From Candidatus Amarolinea dominans (GTDB lineage: Bacteria; Chloroflexota; Anaerolineae; SSC4; Amarolineaceae): a stretch of DNA of 64,000 bases. The notes beneath the pieces were generated by a model. The model was not told the DNA's origin, searched no databases, and worked only from the letters and a program-made list of their open reading frames with translations. Every line of letters starts with the position of its first letter. Position 1 is the stretch's first letter. The translations under genes and the position numbers were made by a program. The stretch spans positions 1-64,000 of the forward strand of contig JADJYJ010000034.1 of the NCBI GenBank assembly GCA_016719785.1, read 5' to 3'. Positions 36,965-45,333 of the stretch are shown piece by piece.

Positions 36965-37044
36965 GATCTAACCTCCAAAAAGTCGTGGCGCCGGCGTCAT
37001 TCCCGCTAAGGTCTATTTTGCCATTCGCCTGCACCCGGAACAAA

Positions 37045-37229
37045 TCAGCAGTTCCAAATGGTCCCGGAATCAAGGCTTCAGCCGGTCTGCCACACGGTTC
37101 TCAAGTGCCCAATAACCGGCTAAAGCCTTCATTCCATGCGCCACACAATGGCGCAGATGCGCCACACAATGGCGCAGATGCGCCACACAATGGCGCAGAG
37201 ATGTCTTCAGCGACCACATTTGGAACTGC
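37045..37229. repeat. CAGTTCCAAATG-bounded element with internal hairpin and 21-base tandem repeats
   Basis: Inverted ends GCAGTTCCAAATG (from 37048) and CACATTTGGAACTGC (37215-37229) enclose two structures. The first is a near-perfect 21-base hairpin stem (37066-37086 with 37115-37135, starting GGAATCAAGGCTTCAGCCGG). The second is three identical 21-base units at 37136-37198. It lies between the dockerin gene and the P-type ATPase. Relatives are at 51741-51858 and 53795-53937. Confidence 0.88.
37136..37198. repeat. Three perfect 21-base palindromic tandem repeats
   Basis: Each unit is ATGCGCCACACAATGGCGCA plus G, containing the self-complementary TGCGCCA-cacaa-TGGCGCA. The copies are identical, which suggests recent expansion or gene conversion. 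Confidence 0.95.
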
Positions 37230-37241
37230 GCTTGCAGCATA

Positions 37242-40091
37242 TCAGGCGCTGGCGTGCTGCCGGCGCCGGTCACCAACGCGCAAGACAAACTTGCTGGCCT
37301 CAGCCACCAGGGCCGGAATGAGAGCCAGCGGGATCACGAGTTCCCACTGCGCCAGGGTCAGGGGCACGGTGTTGAACGGCCCGTTGAGGAACGGCACAAA
37401 GATCACCGCCACAGTCAGCAACGCGGAGACCGCAACGGCCGCCTGCATCCATTTGTTCGTGAACAGGCCCAGGCGCACGAGCGGGTAACGTTCGGAGCGC
37501 GTCGTATAGGCGATGGGCAGTTCGGCCAGGGCCAGAGTCGCAAAGGCCATGGTCTCGGCCAGGTCTTTGCCATGTTCCTGCAGGCCAATCCAAAAAGCCG
37601 TCAACACAACCGTGGTCAGCGCGACGGTCATAATGGCAATGCGCACGAGCATGACGCGGTTAACGATGGGTTCACGCGCAGGGCGCGGGGGCTGTTGCAT
37701 GACATCGGGATCGCCCTTCTCCATGCCCAGGGCCAGCGCGGGCGCGCCATCGGTCAACAAGTTGAGCCACAGCAGTTGAATGGCCGTCAACGGCGGCGGC
37801 CAGCCGGCCAGCGCCGCGATGAAGATGATGGCGACCTCGGCCACATTGCAGCTCAGCAGGTAGAAGACAAACTTACGGATGTTGCCATAGATAATGCGGC
37901 CCTGCTCCACAGCGCCCACGATCGAAACGTAGTTGTCGTCGGTCAGCACCATGTCGGCCGTCTCCTTGCTCACATCGGTGCCGGTGATGCCCATCGCCAC
38001 ACCGATGTTGGCACGCTTGAGCGCCGGCGCATCATTGACGCCATCGCCGGTCATAGCCACCACATGGTCACACGCCTTGAACGCCTCAACAATGCGCACC
38101 TTATGCTGGGGGCTGACGCGGGCGAACACGTCGGTGTGTTCGATCACGCGCCGGAGCTGTTCATCCGTCATGGTATCGAGTTCGGCGCCGGTGTGAATCT
38201 GCCCATCACTCCGCAGCAAGCCGATCGTTTGGGCAATGGCCTGCGCGGTCAACGAATAGTCACCCGTAATCATCACCGTGCGGATGCCGGCCGCGCGCGC
38301 CTTGACCACAGCCGGGGCCACTTCCGGTCGCGGCGGGTCAATCATGCCCACCAGGCCAATGAAAACCAGGTCATGCTCCAGGGCATCAGCCGTTATGGCG
38401 TCTGGTAGTTCAGGCAGGTAGCGGTAGGCCACGCCCAGCACGCGTAACGCCTGCGCAGCCAGGCGCGAGTTACCGGCCTCAATCTCGTGATAGTCATGCT
38501 CTTCCAGGCGCAGGGGGCCTTTGCGGTGCAGAAGGTGCGTGGACTGTTGCAGCAGCAGGTCAGGCGCACCCTTGACACAAACCACATAGCCGGTTGCCCC
38601 CGGCTGGAACGGGCTGCCGTCATCTTCCGTCACCACCTGCAGCCTGTGTACCGTACTCATGCGCTTGCGATCGGCGTCGAATGGCACCTCGGCCACGCGA
38701 GGGTAGCTCTGCTCCAGTTGGTGGCGCCACAGATCGGCCTTCGCCGCGGCCACAAGGAGCGCGCCTTCGGTGGGGTCTCCCACCATGCGGTAGGTGACCT
38801 TGTCATCGCTGCGGCCGGACTCCTCCAACTCGGCATCGTTGACCAACGCGCCGGCCCACAGGAGGCCGGCCACTTCCACATCATCGCGCACCTCAACCTG
38901 GCGATTGTCATAGTCCGGGCGGCGGAAGATGCCCTCCGGCTGATAACCCTGACCCTCCACCGTCACCTCAGCATGGTGTACCCACAGACGCACGACCGTC
39001 ATCTCGTTTTGGGTCAGAGTGCCCGTCTTATCGGAACAGATCACCGTGGCCGAACCGAGGGTTTCCACCGCCGACAGTTTGCGAATCAAGGCATGGCGGC
39101 GGATCATCTCGCGCATGCCCAGCGCCAGGCTGATCGTGACAATGGCCGGTAAGCCTTCGGGCACGGCCGCAATGGCCAGGCTGACCGCAATCAGGAAGAC
39201 CTCGACCAGCTTGGACTGGAAGGTGCGCAGATAGACCATAATGCCGCCGTCGGCCGCCAGCAGGAGACCCAGGTCGGTGTCGCGAATCACGGAGACCAGG
39301 AAAACACCGAGACAGATGACCAGCGCGGCAGTGCTCAGCGTCTTGGCCAGTTCTTCCAGCTTACGCTGCAGCGGAGTCTGTTCTTGTTCGAACGACTGGA
39401 TCATGTCGGCGATGAGGCCGATTTGGGTCTGCATGCCGGTGCTGACCACCACGCCCTTGCCGCGACCATAGGTGACGAGGGAGCTCATGTAGGCGCTGTT
39501 GCGGCGATCGCCGAGTGGAATATCGCCGACCAGGGTCATGCTGGCGTGCTTATCTACGGCAACCGATTCGCCGGTGAGGGAGGCCTCGTCAATTTTGAGA
39601 TTGACCGTCTCAGCCAGGCGTAAATCGGCCGGCACATAGTTGCCTGCTTCAAGCAGGACGACATCGCCCTTCACCAACTCGCGCGCGGGTGTTTTGAGAC
39701 GATGCCCGTCGCGCAGCACGTCGGCTTCGGGCGCGGCCATCTTCTTCAGCGCGGCCAGGGCCTGCTCCGCCCGGCTCTCCTGCACCACGCCCAGGATCGA
39801 GTTGAGCACCACGATGGTCATGATCAGCCCGGCCTCCACCCAGTCGCCGAGCAGCGCCGAGATGACGCTGGCGGCAATCAGAAGGAGCACCACGAAACTG
39901 TTCAGTTGTTCCAGGACGAGTTTCCAAAATGGGGGTCGCGGGTGCTCACGCAGATCATTCGGGCCGTCGCGCAGCAGGCGAGCGCCGGCTTCTGATGCCG
40001 TCAGGCCGCTGTCCAAACGCGTTTCCAAATGGGAGACGACAGATTCGACGGGCTGGCTGTGCCATGAAATGGCCTTGTTATCTGGCTCCAT
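37242..40091 (-). CDS. P-type Ca2+-transporting ATPase (PMCA/SERCA-like, IIA/IIB)
   Basis: 949 residues in the inner membrane. The actuator domain has LTGESVAVDK and the N-terminal cation-ATPase region TASEAGARLLRDGPNDL. M4 carries PEGLPAIVTISLALG, with the PEGL ion-site motif. The phosphorylation site is CSDKTGTLTQNEMT, the nucleotide domain has KGAPDLLL, and the hinge is MTGDGVNDAPALKRANIG. M6 contains NLLTDGAPALALG with the N..TD ion ligands typical of Ca2+ pumps. It uses ATP to export Ca2+ or a similar divalent cation. ATG 40091 is the start, with AAAGGAAA about 8 bases upstream. Monocistronic and divergent from lgt. Confidence 0.93.
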   Translation of the reverse strand: MEPDNKAISWHSQPVESVVSHLETRLDSGLTASEAGARLLRDGPNDLREHPRPPFWKLVLEQLNSFVVLLLIAASVISALLGDWVEAGLIMTIVVLNSILGVVQESRAEQALAALKKMAAPEADVLRDGHRLKTPARELVKGDVVLLEAGNYVPADLRLAETVNLKIDEASLTGESVAVDKHASMTLVGDIPLGDRRNSAYMSSLVTYGRGKGVVVSTGMQTQIGLIADMIQSFEQEQTPLQRKLEELAKTLSTAALVICLGVFLVSVIRDTDLGLLLAADGGIMVYLRTFQSKLVEVFLIAVSLAIAAVPEGLPAIVTISLALGMREMIRRHALIRKLSAVETLGSATVICSDKTGTLTQNEMTVVRLWVHHAEVTVEGQGYQPEGIFRRPDYDNRQVEVRDDVEVAGLLWAGALVNDAELEESGRSDDKVTYRMVGDPTEGALLVAAAKADLWRHQLEQSYPRVAEVPFDADRKRMSTVHRLQVVTEDDGSPFQPGATGYVVCVKGAPDLLLQQSTHLLHRKGPLRLEEHDYHEIEAGNSRLAAQALRVLGVAYRYLPELPDAITADALEHDLVFIGLVGMIDPPRPEVAPAVVKARAAGIRTVMITGDYSLTAQAIAQTIGLLRSDGQIHTGAELDTMTDEQLRRVIEHTDVFARVSPQHKVRIVEAFKACDHVVAMTGDGVNDAPALKRANIGVAMGITGTDVSKETADMVLTDDNYVSIVGAVEQGRIIYGNIRKFVFYLLSCNVAEVAIIFIAALAGWPPPLTAIQLLWLNLLTDGAPALALGMEKGDPDVMQQPPRPAREPIVNRVMLVRIAIMTVALTTVVLTAFWIGLQEHGKDLAETMAFATLALAELPIAYTTRSERYPLVRLGLFTNKWMQAAVAVSALLTVAVIFVPFLNGPFNTVPLTLAQWELVIPLALIPALVAEASKFVLRVGDRRRQHASA

Positions 40092-40131
40092 CCAACGTTT
40101 CCTTTTTCAACGTTCCCTTTTTGCCTTGAGA

Positions 40132-40152
40132 GAGCTTGCCTTGTGCAAGCTC
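40132..40152. repeat. Hairpin GAGCTTGC-ccttg... in the ATPase/lgt divergent region
   Basis: GAGCTTGC (40132-40139) and GCAAGCTC (40145-40152) can form an 8-base stem. Its position upstream of the ATPase gene would allow a regulatory role, but nothing supports one directly. Confidence 0.45.
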
Positions 40153-40234
40153 GACTGTGTTCTGACCAGAGTTCAGCGCAGTATACCACAAGATCAACGG
40201 CCCTCAAATCACGCAGCCCGGTCTGTTGGCATCT

Positions 40235-40263
40235 TTGACAAGGCACACGGACAGGGTTACAAT
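40235..40263 (+). promoter_or_regulatory. Promoter of lgt
   Basis: TTGACA (40235-40240), 17 bases, TACAAT (40258-40263). The transcript would carry a leader of about 155 bases made mainly of hairpins. Confidence 0.82.
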
Positions 40264-40267
40264 GCGG

Positions 40268-40386
40268 CCCCGAATGAATTCGGGGCGAAGGGGCGTTCCG
40301 CCGCCAGGTCGGCCTGCGCCGACCAGCATCGCGTCCACGAAGGTGGACGCCCGGCCGCTACGCCCTTGAGGCGCGATTTCAATCGC
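40268..40386 (+). repeat. Chain of four short hairpins in the lgt leader
   Basis: CCCCGAAT/ATTCGGGG (40268-40285), GGTCGGC/GCCGACC (40307-40324), GCGTCCAC/GTGGACGC (40331-40350) and GCGATT/AATCGC (40373-40386) follow one another. A similar chain, with other sequences, is found at 53547-53690, so this may be a repeat family rather than an lgt-specific regulator. Confidence 0.7.
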
Positions 40387-40424
40387 TCTGCTGCGCTGAG
40401 CAGTTACATGAATGGAGGACAGGC

Positions 40425-41270
40425 GTGGATCCCGTTGCAATTCGAATCGGTTCGGTAGCCCTGGTGCGTTGGTATGGCCTGCTGATTGTGGTCGGTGCCG
40501 TGGCCGCGGCCTACATTGACAGCCGCGAGGCGAAACGGCGGGGGCAGGACCCCGATCATATTTGGTCGGTCTTCATGTGGTGCCTTATCGGCGGCATTAT
40601 CGGCGCCCGGCTACAATTTGTGATCACCGCATCCCTGGAAAACCCGGCTTACTTGCAAGGGTATCTCGCCAATCCCTTGAGCATCATCAATACCCGCGAA
40701 GGTGGTGTGGGCATCTTCGGTGCGTTGGGTGGCGGGCTGCTGGCGTTCTACCTGTACACGCGGCGCCAACGCCTCCCCTTCTGGTCATGGACCGACATCG
40801 CCATCGTGGGCCTCCCGTTTGCCCAGGCCGTGGGCCGTTGGGGCAATTTTTTCAATCAAGAACTGTACGGCGGGCCTACCAATCTGCCCTGGGGTATTGC
40901 CATTGACTGTGCGCATCGCATCTCTCCGTATCTGTGCCCACCCCTGGGCGAGTTTACCGAAGCCGCGCGCTTTCATCCTACCTTTTTGTACGAATCGCTC
41001 TGGAATCTGGGCGTTGGCTTGGTTCTGCTGTGGCTGGCACGGCGCTTCTCCAGGCAATGGCCGCCCGGCTCCATTTTCAACCTCTACGTCGTGGCCTATC
41101 CGCTCGGACGGTTTCTGGTCGAGTTCATCCGCCTGGGCACGCCGCTGGCCCTGGGTTTGACGTTGGGACAGTTTTTTTCGCTGGCCGCGGGTCTGGCCGG
41201 CTTGGCGGTGTTCACCTATCGCCTGCGCCGGGCCGCATCTCCGCCTCCCACGGGTGAACCGGTAGCCTGA
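40425..41270 (+). CDS. lgt: Prolipoprotein diacylglyceryl transferase
   Basis: Lgt attaches diacylglycerol to the lipobox cysteine of prolipoproteins, the first step of lipoprotein maturation in the cytoplasmic membrane. The family signature is intact: FAQAVGRWGNFFNQELYGGP, with the essential Arg/Asn/Glu. The N-terminal VRWYGLLIVVGAVAAAY, GARLQFVI and FHPTFLYESLWNLGV also match, and about seven membrane segments are present. 281 residues. The GTG at 40425 is preferred because GGAGGA lies 6 bases upstream. It is monocistronic with a perfect promoter and a hairpin-rich leader. Confidence 0.95.
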   Translation: MDPVAIRIGSVALVRWYGLLIVVGAVAAAYIDSREAKRRGQDPDHIWSVFMWCLIGGIIGARLQFVITASLENPAYLQGYLANPLSIINTREGGVGIFGALGGGLLAFYLYTRRQRLPFWSWTDIAIVGLPFAQAVGRWGNFFNQELYGGPTNLPWGIAIDCAHRISPYLCPPLGEFTEAARFHPTFLYESLWNLGVGLVLLWLARRFSRQWPPGSIFNLYVVAYPLGRFLVEFIRLGTPLALGLTLGQFFSLAAGLAGLAVFTYRLRRAASPPPTGEPVA

Positions 41271-41310
41271 CTGACAGGGGCCATTGGCTTGACAAGGGCG
41301 GTTTGTGGGT

Positions 41311-41339
41311 TTGACATGAGGCACGAACGTCTGTATAAT
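41311..41339 (+). promoter_or_regulatory. Full-consensus sigma-70 promoter of the S1-domain gene
   Basis: TTGACA (41311-41316), 17 bases, TATAAT (41334-41339): both boxes and spacing are perfect. Start near 41346, leaving a leader of about 290 bases before the GTG at 41639. Confidence 0.9.
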
Positions 41340-41589
41340 GGCCCACGTTAATTGCTAGAATAGTATAATTGTTCGCACGCCCCTATGCCCACCATATCCG
41401 TTGATCATGCAGTGCTCTTCCTTGCGTGGACAAGAGTCAACTCAAGCACTCGCTTCGGCATGGCCAGCGCGCATGAATGGCGCGAGGAACGAGAATTGAA
41501 TAAGTGTCAGAACACTGCCACCCCGTGGGCCGTTGAACCAGACAGTCAAAAATTCTTGATCCTGGTACCCATGGGTGTGAGAAATGAGT

Positions 41590-41617
41590 CAGGCGCCGTC
41601 TTTCACAGCGGCGCCTG
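41590..41617 (+). promoter_or_regulatory. GC-rich hairpin in the S1-gene leader
   Basis: CAGGCGCCG (41590-41598) and CGGCGCCTG (41609-41617) form a 9-base stem just before the ribosome site. No T run follows, so a translation-level control element is more likely than a terminator; the function is not shown. The rest of the leader (41346-41589) holds a 79-codon frame I do not believe is a gene. Confidence 0.5.
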
Positions 41618-41638
41618 GGTATGAAGTGAGGAAGCACA

Positions 41639-43072
41639 GTGCAGGAAAATCTTCAGGAACCAAACGACATGACCGCCTCCAGTGACACGATGAGCGTAGT
41701 CGTGACACCAGCCGCAGAAGAAACCATTGCGGCCGCAGTGACAGAGACTCCCGATGAGACCAGGAAACCCAACGCCCAGGAGGGTTCTGCTGACACGATG
41801 AGCGCAGTCGTGGCAGCAGCCGCAGAAGAAGCCACGGCGGTCACAGTGACAGAGACTCCGGATGAGACCAGGAAACCCAACGCCCAGGAGGGTTCTGCTG
41901 ACACGATGAGCGCAGTCGTGGCGCCAGCCGCAGAAGAAGACACGGCGGTCACAGTGACAGAGACTCCGGATGAGACCGAAAGACCCGAAGCCCAGGAGGG
42001 TTCCGCTGAGCGCAGCGGGCGCCGACGCCGCAATCGCGGTAATGGCCCTGGCAACCTCCCCATTCGCGTGATCCCACCTAAAAAAGTTGTCAAAGTTCTC
42101 AGTGTGGGCATGGAGATTGACGGTGTGGTACGCCGCGTCGCCGAGTTTGGCGCGTTCATTGACATCGGCGTGGGCACCGATGGCTTAGTTCACATCTCTG
42201 AACTCTCCACCGGCCGCGTGGGCAAGGTCAGTGACCGCCTCAAAGAGGGCGACCCGGTCAAGGCGTGGATCAAAGAACTGGACCGCGATCGTAATCGTAT
42301 CAGTCTGACCCTGATCGAGCCGGGCACCAAGACCATCCGCGACCTGCAAGAGGGCGATCTCGTCACTGGCACCGTGACTCGAGTCGTGCCCTACGCCGCC
42401 TTCCTGGACATCGGCATCGGCCGTGACGCCATGCTGCACATCCGCGAGATGTCAGACGGCTTCGTGCGCCGCGTCGAAGATGTGGCGAATGTGGGCGATG
42501 AGGTCGAGGTTAGAATTGTCAGCCTGGATCGCCGCCGCCAGCGCATTGACCTCAGCCTGAAGGGGCTGCGACCAGAAGAAACCGCACTGGTAGCGCCACC
42601 GGAGCCGACGCTCGAGGAGATGAGTGACCGTGCGCGCATGAGCGAGGCTGCCAGCCGCGGACGCGGACGGTCCGACGAAGAAATGCCCGACATGGGCGGC
42701 GCTCGACGCGAGCGTGAGCCACGCAGCGGCGGTAACCGTGCTGAGCGCGGTGGTGGCGGCGGAAGCGGCGGAAGCGGCAGTAGCGGTAGCAACGGCGCTG
42801 ATCGCGGCGATCGTCGTCCCCGACGTGACCGCGGCGGTAACCAACGCGAGCGCGGGAAAGAGGAGTGGTTGGACTATCTGAAGGACGGCGAAGAAGCCGG
42901 CCCCACTGCGATGGCCCTGGCCCTGCAGGCCGCCATGGACCAGGATGTGGAGCAGGACACCCGCCGTCAGAAACGCACGGAAAAGGATCGCGAGCACCGA
43001 CGGACAGACGACTTCCGCAATGAGCAGGAAGACATCGTTGTGCGTACGTTGCGCTTGCGCCAGACCGCGTAA
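41639..43072 (+). CDS. S1-type RNA-binding protein with acidic N-terminal repeats and RG-rich tail
   Basis: 477 residues from GTG 41639 (GTGAGGA upstream). Residues 16-123 are three tandem 36-residue Ala/Glu/Thr-rich acidic repeats (DTMSAVVAPAAEE, then TVTETPDET). Two S1 OB-fold domains follow at about 148-225 (EIDGVVRRVAEFGAFIDIGV, GLVHISELS) and 235-312 (GDLVTGTVTRVVPYAAFLDI, AMLHIREMSDGFV). The C-terminus is basic and Gly/Arg-rich (SGGSGSSGSNGADRGDRRPR), typical of RNA-binding disordered tails. It resembles a short ribosomal protein S1 or a Tex-like accessory factor, acting on mRNA at the ribosome; with only two domains it is not classical rpsA. The very strong promoter implies high expression. 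Confidence 0.87.
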   Translation: MQENLQEPNDMTASSDTMSVVVTPAAEETIAAAVTETPDETRKPNAQEGSADTMSAVVAAAAEEATAVTVTETPDETRKPNAQEGSADTMSAVVAPAAEEDTAVTVTETPDETERPEAQEGSAERSGRRRRNRGNGPGNLPIRVIPPKKVVKVLSVGMEIDGVVRRVAEFGAFIDIGVGTDGLVHISELSTGRVGKVSDRLKEGDPVKAWIKELDRDRNRISLTLIEPGTKTIRDLQEGDLVTGTVTRVVPYAAFLDIGIGRDAMLHIREMSDGFVRRVEDVANVGDEVEVRIVSLDRRRQRIDLSLKGLRPEETALVAPPEPTLEEMSDRARMSEAASRGRGRSDEEMPDMGGARREREPRSGGNRAERGGGGGSGGSGSSGSNGADRGDRRPRRDRGGNQRERGKEEWLDYLKDGEEAGPTAMALALQAAMDQDVEQDTRRQKRTEKDREHRRTDDFRNEQEDIVVRTLRLRQTA

Positions 43073-43111
43073 TTCCAAGAACTGAACGTTGTTTCTTGAC
43101 AAGCCCTTGAT

Positions 43112-43163
43112 CCGGTTTGCAGCCAGGTAGATTCTACCAGCGGCCTGCAAACCGGTTCTTTTT
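43112..43163 (+). terminator. Intrinsic terminator after the S1-domain gene
   Basis: CCGGTTTGCAG (43112-43122) pairs with CTGCAAACCGG (43145-43155), followed by TTCTTTTTGT. It separates this gene from the isoaspartyl peptidase gene. Confidence 0.85.
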
Positions 43164-43197
43164 GTCCGTTGCGCACAGCAACGAAAAGGAGATTCGA

Positions 43198-44103
43198 ATG
43201 CCATTTGCCATCATCGTTCATGGCGGCGCCGGCAACATTCGCGAGGCCCAGCGTGCCCCCCATGCGGCCGGAATTCGACAAGCGGTGACGGCAGGCTATG
43301 CGTTGCTGGCGCGCGGCGAGTCGGCCCTGGATGCGGCGCAAGCGGCCGTCATGATCCTGGAAGACTTGCCCGCCTTCAATGCCGGCCGCGGCTCCTGCCT
43401 GACCAGCGCCGGCACGATCGAGATGGACGCCGGCCTGATGGATGGCCGCGATCTGCGCGTGGGCGCCGTGGCAAGCATCACCCATGTGGCCAACCCCATT
43501 GCCGTCGCCCGCCTGGTCATGGAGAGGAGCGAGCACATCCTGTTCGCAGCCGAGGGCGCACAGGCCTTTGCGCAGGCGCAGGGCGTCGCCGCCGTGTCAA
43601 CCGAGGCGCTGCTGACGCCTGCACGCACACAGGAGTTTGCGCATGTGCAGCAGGCCAACTTCGCTGCCACTCTTGCGGCCGAGCAGCGGGGCGCGGTGGC
43701 CGACACGGTGGGCGCGGTGGCTCTCGATATCCACGGCAACCTGGCCGCGGCCTGCTCCACCGGTGGCATGTCGTGGAAAAAACCAGGGCGCGTGGGCGAT
43801 TCACCCCTGCCGGGCTGTGGTTATTATGCTGACAGTCAGGCCGGCGGCTGCGTCACCACTGGCTGGGGTGAAACGATTGCACGGGTGGTGTTGGCACGCC
43901 GCGCCGTGGAAGCGTTGGAGCGGGGTCTTGATCCGCAGGCCGCCGCGCAGGCGGCCCTGGCCTTTCTGGCCGCACGAACGGGCGGCTGGGCCGGGCTGAT
44001 CGTCCTCGATCGCCACGGCCGGGTGGGCGCGGCGTTCAACTCGGTGCGCATGACGCATGCCTGGTGGGATGGCGACATGGCCGAACCGACCGTCGTCGCG
44101 TAA
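43198..44103 (+). CDS. Isoaspartyl peptidase / L-asparaginase (Ntn hydrolase)
   Basis: 301 residues from ATG 43198 with AAAGGAGA upstream. The family begins IIVHGGAGNIRE. AGRGSCLTSAGTIEMDAGLM is the conserved substrate loop, and the autoproteolysis site is in AVADTVGAVALD, where the Thr becomes the N-terminal nucleophile of the beta subunit. STGGMSWKKPGRVGDSPLPG and CVTTGWGETI complete the signature. The enzyme removes isoaspartyl residues from dipeptides and hydrolyses L-asparagine to aspartate, mainly in protein-damage clearance. Its stop is directly adjacent to the stop of the convergent rRNA methyltransferase gene. Confidence 0.94.
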   Translation: MPFAIIVHGGAGNIREAQRAPHAAGIRQAVTAGYALLARGESALDAAQAAVMILEDLPAFNAGRGSCLTSAGTIEMDAGLMDGRDLRVGAVASITHVANPIAVARLVMERSEHILFAAEGAQAFAQAQGVAAVSTEALLTPARTQEFAHVQQANFAATLAAEQRGAVADTVGAVALDIHGNLAAACSTGGMSWKKPGRVGDSPLPGCGYYADSQAGGCVTTGWGETIARVVLARRAVEALERGLDPQAAAQAALAFLAARTGGWAGLIVLDRHGRVGAAFNSVRMTHAWWDGDMAEPTVVA

Positions 44104-45315
44104 TTACCAGACACGACAGAGCAGCCCTTTGAGATACTCCCCTTCCGGAAAGCTCAGGAGCACGGGATGGTCGGCGCTGTGCGTGAAGCGCCCGATGATC
44201 TGCGCCTCGCGGCCGGCATCGAGCGCAGCGCCGAAGATCACTTTTTGGAACAGATCGGCGCTGACCAGGCCGGAGCAGGAGAAGGTCGCCAGTAAACCGC
44301 CGGGACGCAGCAGGTGCAGCGCCAGCAGGTTGATGTCCTTGTAACCACGCGTAGCCGCGGACACCTGCGCCTGGGCATGGGCAAATTTGGGCGGATCGAG
44401 GATAACGGCATCGAAACTGGCCCGCTGGCCGCGCAGGTCACGCAGCACCTGGAAGACATCACCCGCCAAACCGTCCGCCTGCGTATCGGGGTCGAAGCGG
44501 TTGCGGCGCAGATTCTCCTCGGCCAACAGGAGCGCGGCGTACGAACTATCCAGGTTGGTGACATGAGCAGCGCCCGCGGTCAACGCGTAAACGCCAAAGG
44601 CGCCGCTGTAGGAAAAGCAGTTCAACACCCGCGCACCCGGCATCGTTGCCAACGTGACGGCGAAGTGCGCACGGTTCTCGCGCTGATCCAGGTAGAAGCC
44701 AGTTTTTTGACCCTCGGCCAGGCTGACCCCAAACTGGAGTCCATTCTCGGACACCCACAACGGCGCCGGCGGCGCCGCGCCTGACAGCAGCCCGCTGACG
44801 GGCGGTAAACCCTCATGGCTGCGCACATCCACATCGGAGCGTTCGTAGATGCCCATCGGGGCCAGCAGTTCGTTCAGCAGGCGCACAAGCAGGGCCTGGC
44901 GCTGCGCCACACCAACCGTCAGCAATTGCACCACCAGCCAGTCGCCATAGCGGTCAACGATCAGGCCAGGCAAGCCGTCGCTTTCGGCGTTGACCAGGCG
45001 ATAGGCGTCGGTGGTCTGACTGGCGGCCAGGGCTTGACGCGCGCGGATGGCCTGCTGCAGACGACGGCGCCAAAATTCGTCGTCCACGGCCTCGTCCTGC
45101 TGCCAGGTCAGCAGGCGCAGCGTGATCTGCGAACGGCGGTTGAGGTAGCCGCGGGCCAGCCATTGCCCGTTCGCATCGAGTACCGGCACCACGTCCCCAT
45201 CGGCCGGCTCCCCCACGATGTGCGCCAGCGCGCCGGAAAACACCCAGGGATGACGCTGGCGCAGCGGCTTGTCCTTGCCCGGCTTCAGCACCACGTGCGG
45301 CTCTTTCATATTCAT
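44104..45315 (-). CDS. rlmI: 23S rRNA (cytosine-5)-methyltransferase RlmI-like
   Basis: 403 residues. The N-terminal PUA domain is VVLKPGKDKPLRQRHPWVFS...ARGYLNRRSQITLRLL, which binds RNA. A central EEHEE-like domain follows, and then the Rossmann methyltransferase domain with LNCFSYSGAFGVYALTAGA (SAM site), VTNLDSS and the motif IV-like VILDPPKFAHAQAQV. A conserved Cys in TFSCSGLV is the probable catalytic residue of the m5C reaction. RlmI modifies C1962 of E. coli 23S rRNA; the exact target in this organism is inferred. Start at ATG 45315 or the next ATG at 45309. It lies 18 bases downstream of tilS in the same direction. Confidence 0.9.
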   Translation of the reverse strand: MNMKEPHVVLKPGKDKPLRQRHPWVFSGALAHIVGEPADGDVVPVLDANGQWLARGYLNRRSQITLRLLTWQQDEAVDDEFWRRRLQQAIRARQALAASQTTDAYRLVNAESDGLPGLIVDRYGDWLVVQLLTVGVAQRQALLVRLLNELLAPMGIYERSDVDVRSHEGLPPVSGLLSGAAPPAPLWVSENGLQFGVSLAEGQKTGFYLDQRENRAHFAVTLATMPGARVLNCFSYSGAFGVYALTAGAAHVTNLDSSYAALLLAEENLRRNRFDPDTQADGLAGDVFQVLRDLRGQRASFDAVILDPPKFAHAQAQVSAATRGYKDINLLALHLLRPGGLLATFSCSGLVSADLFQKVIFGAALDAGREAQIIGRFTHSADHPVLLSFPEGEYLKGLLCRVW

Positions 45316-45333
45316 CTCCTCGTCATCCTCGTC

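Noticed and set aside
37136..37198. Short identical repeats that could suggest a CRISPR array
   Set aside because: The units are directly adjacent with no spacers and there are no cas genes; they are tandem palindromes.
41385..41624. A 79-codon frame in the S1-gene leader
   Set aside because: No ribosome site or recognisable sequence; it lies within a leader following a perfect promoter and contains the leader hairpin.
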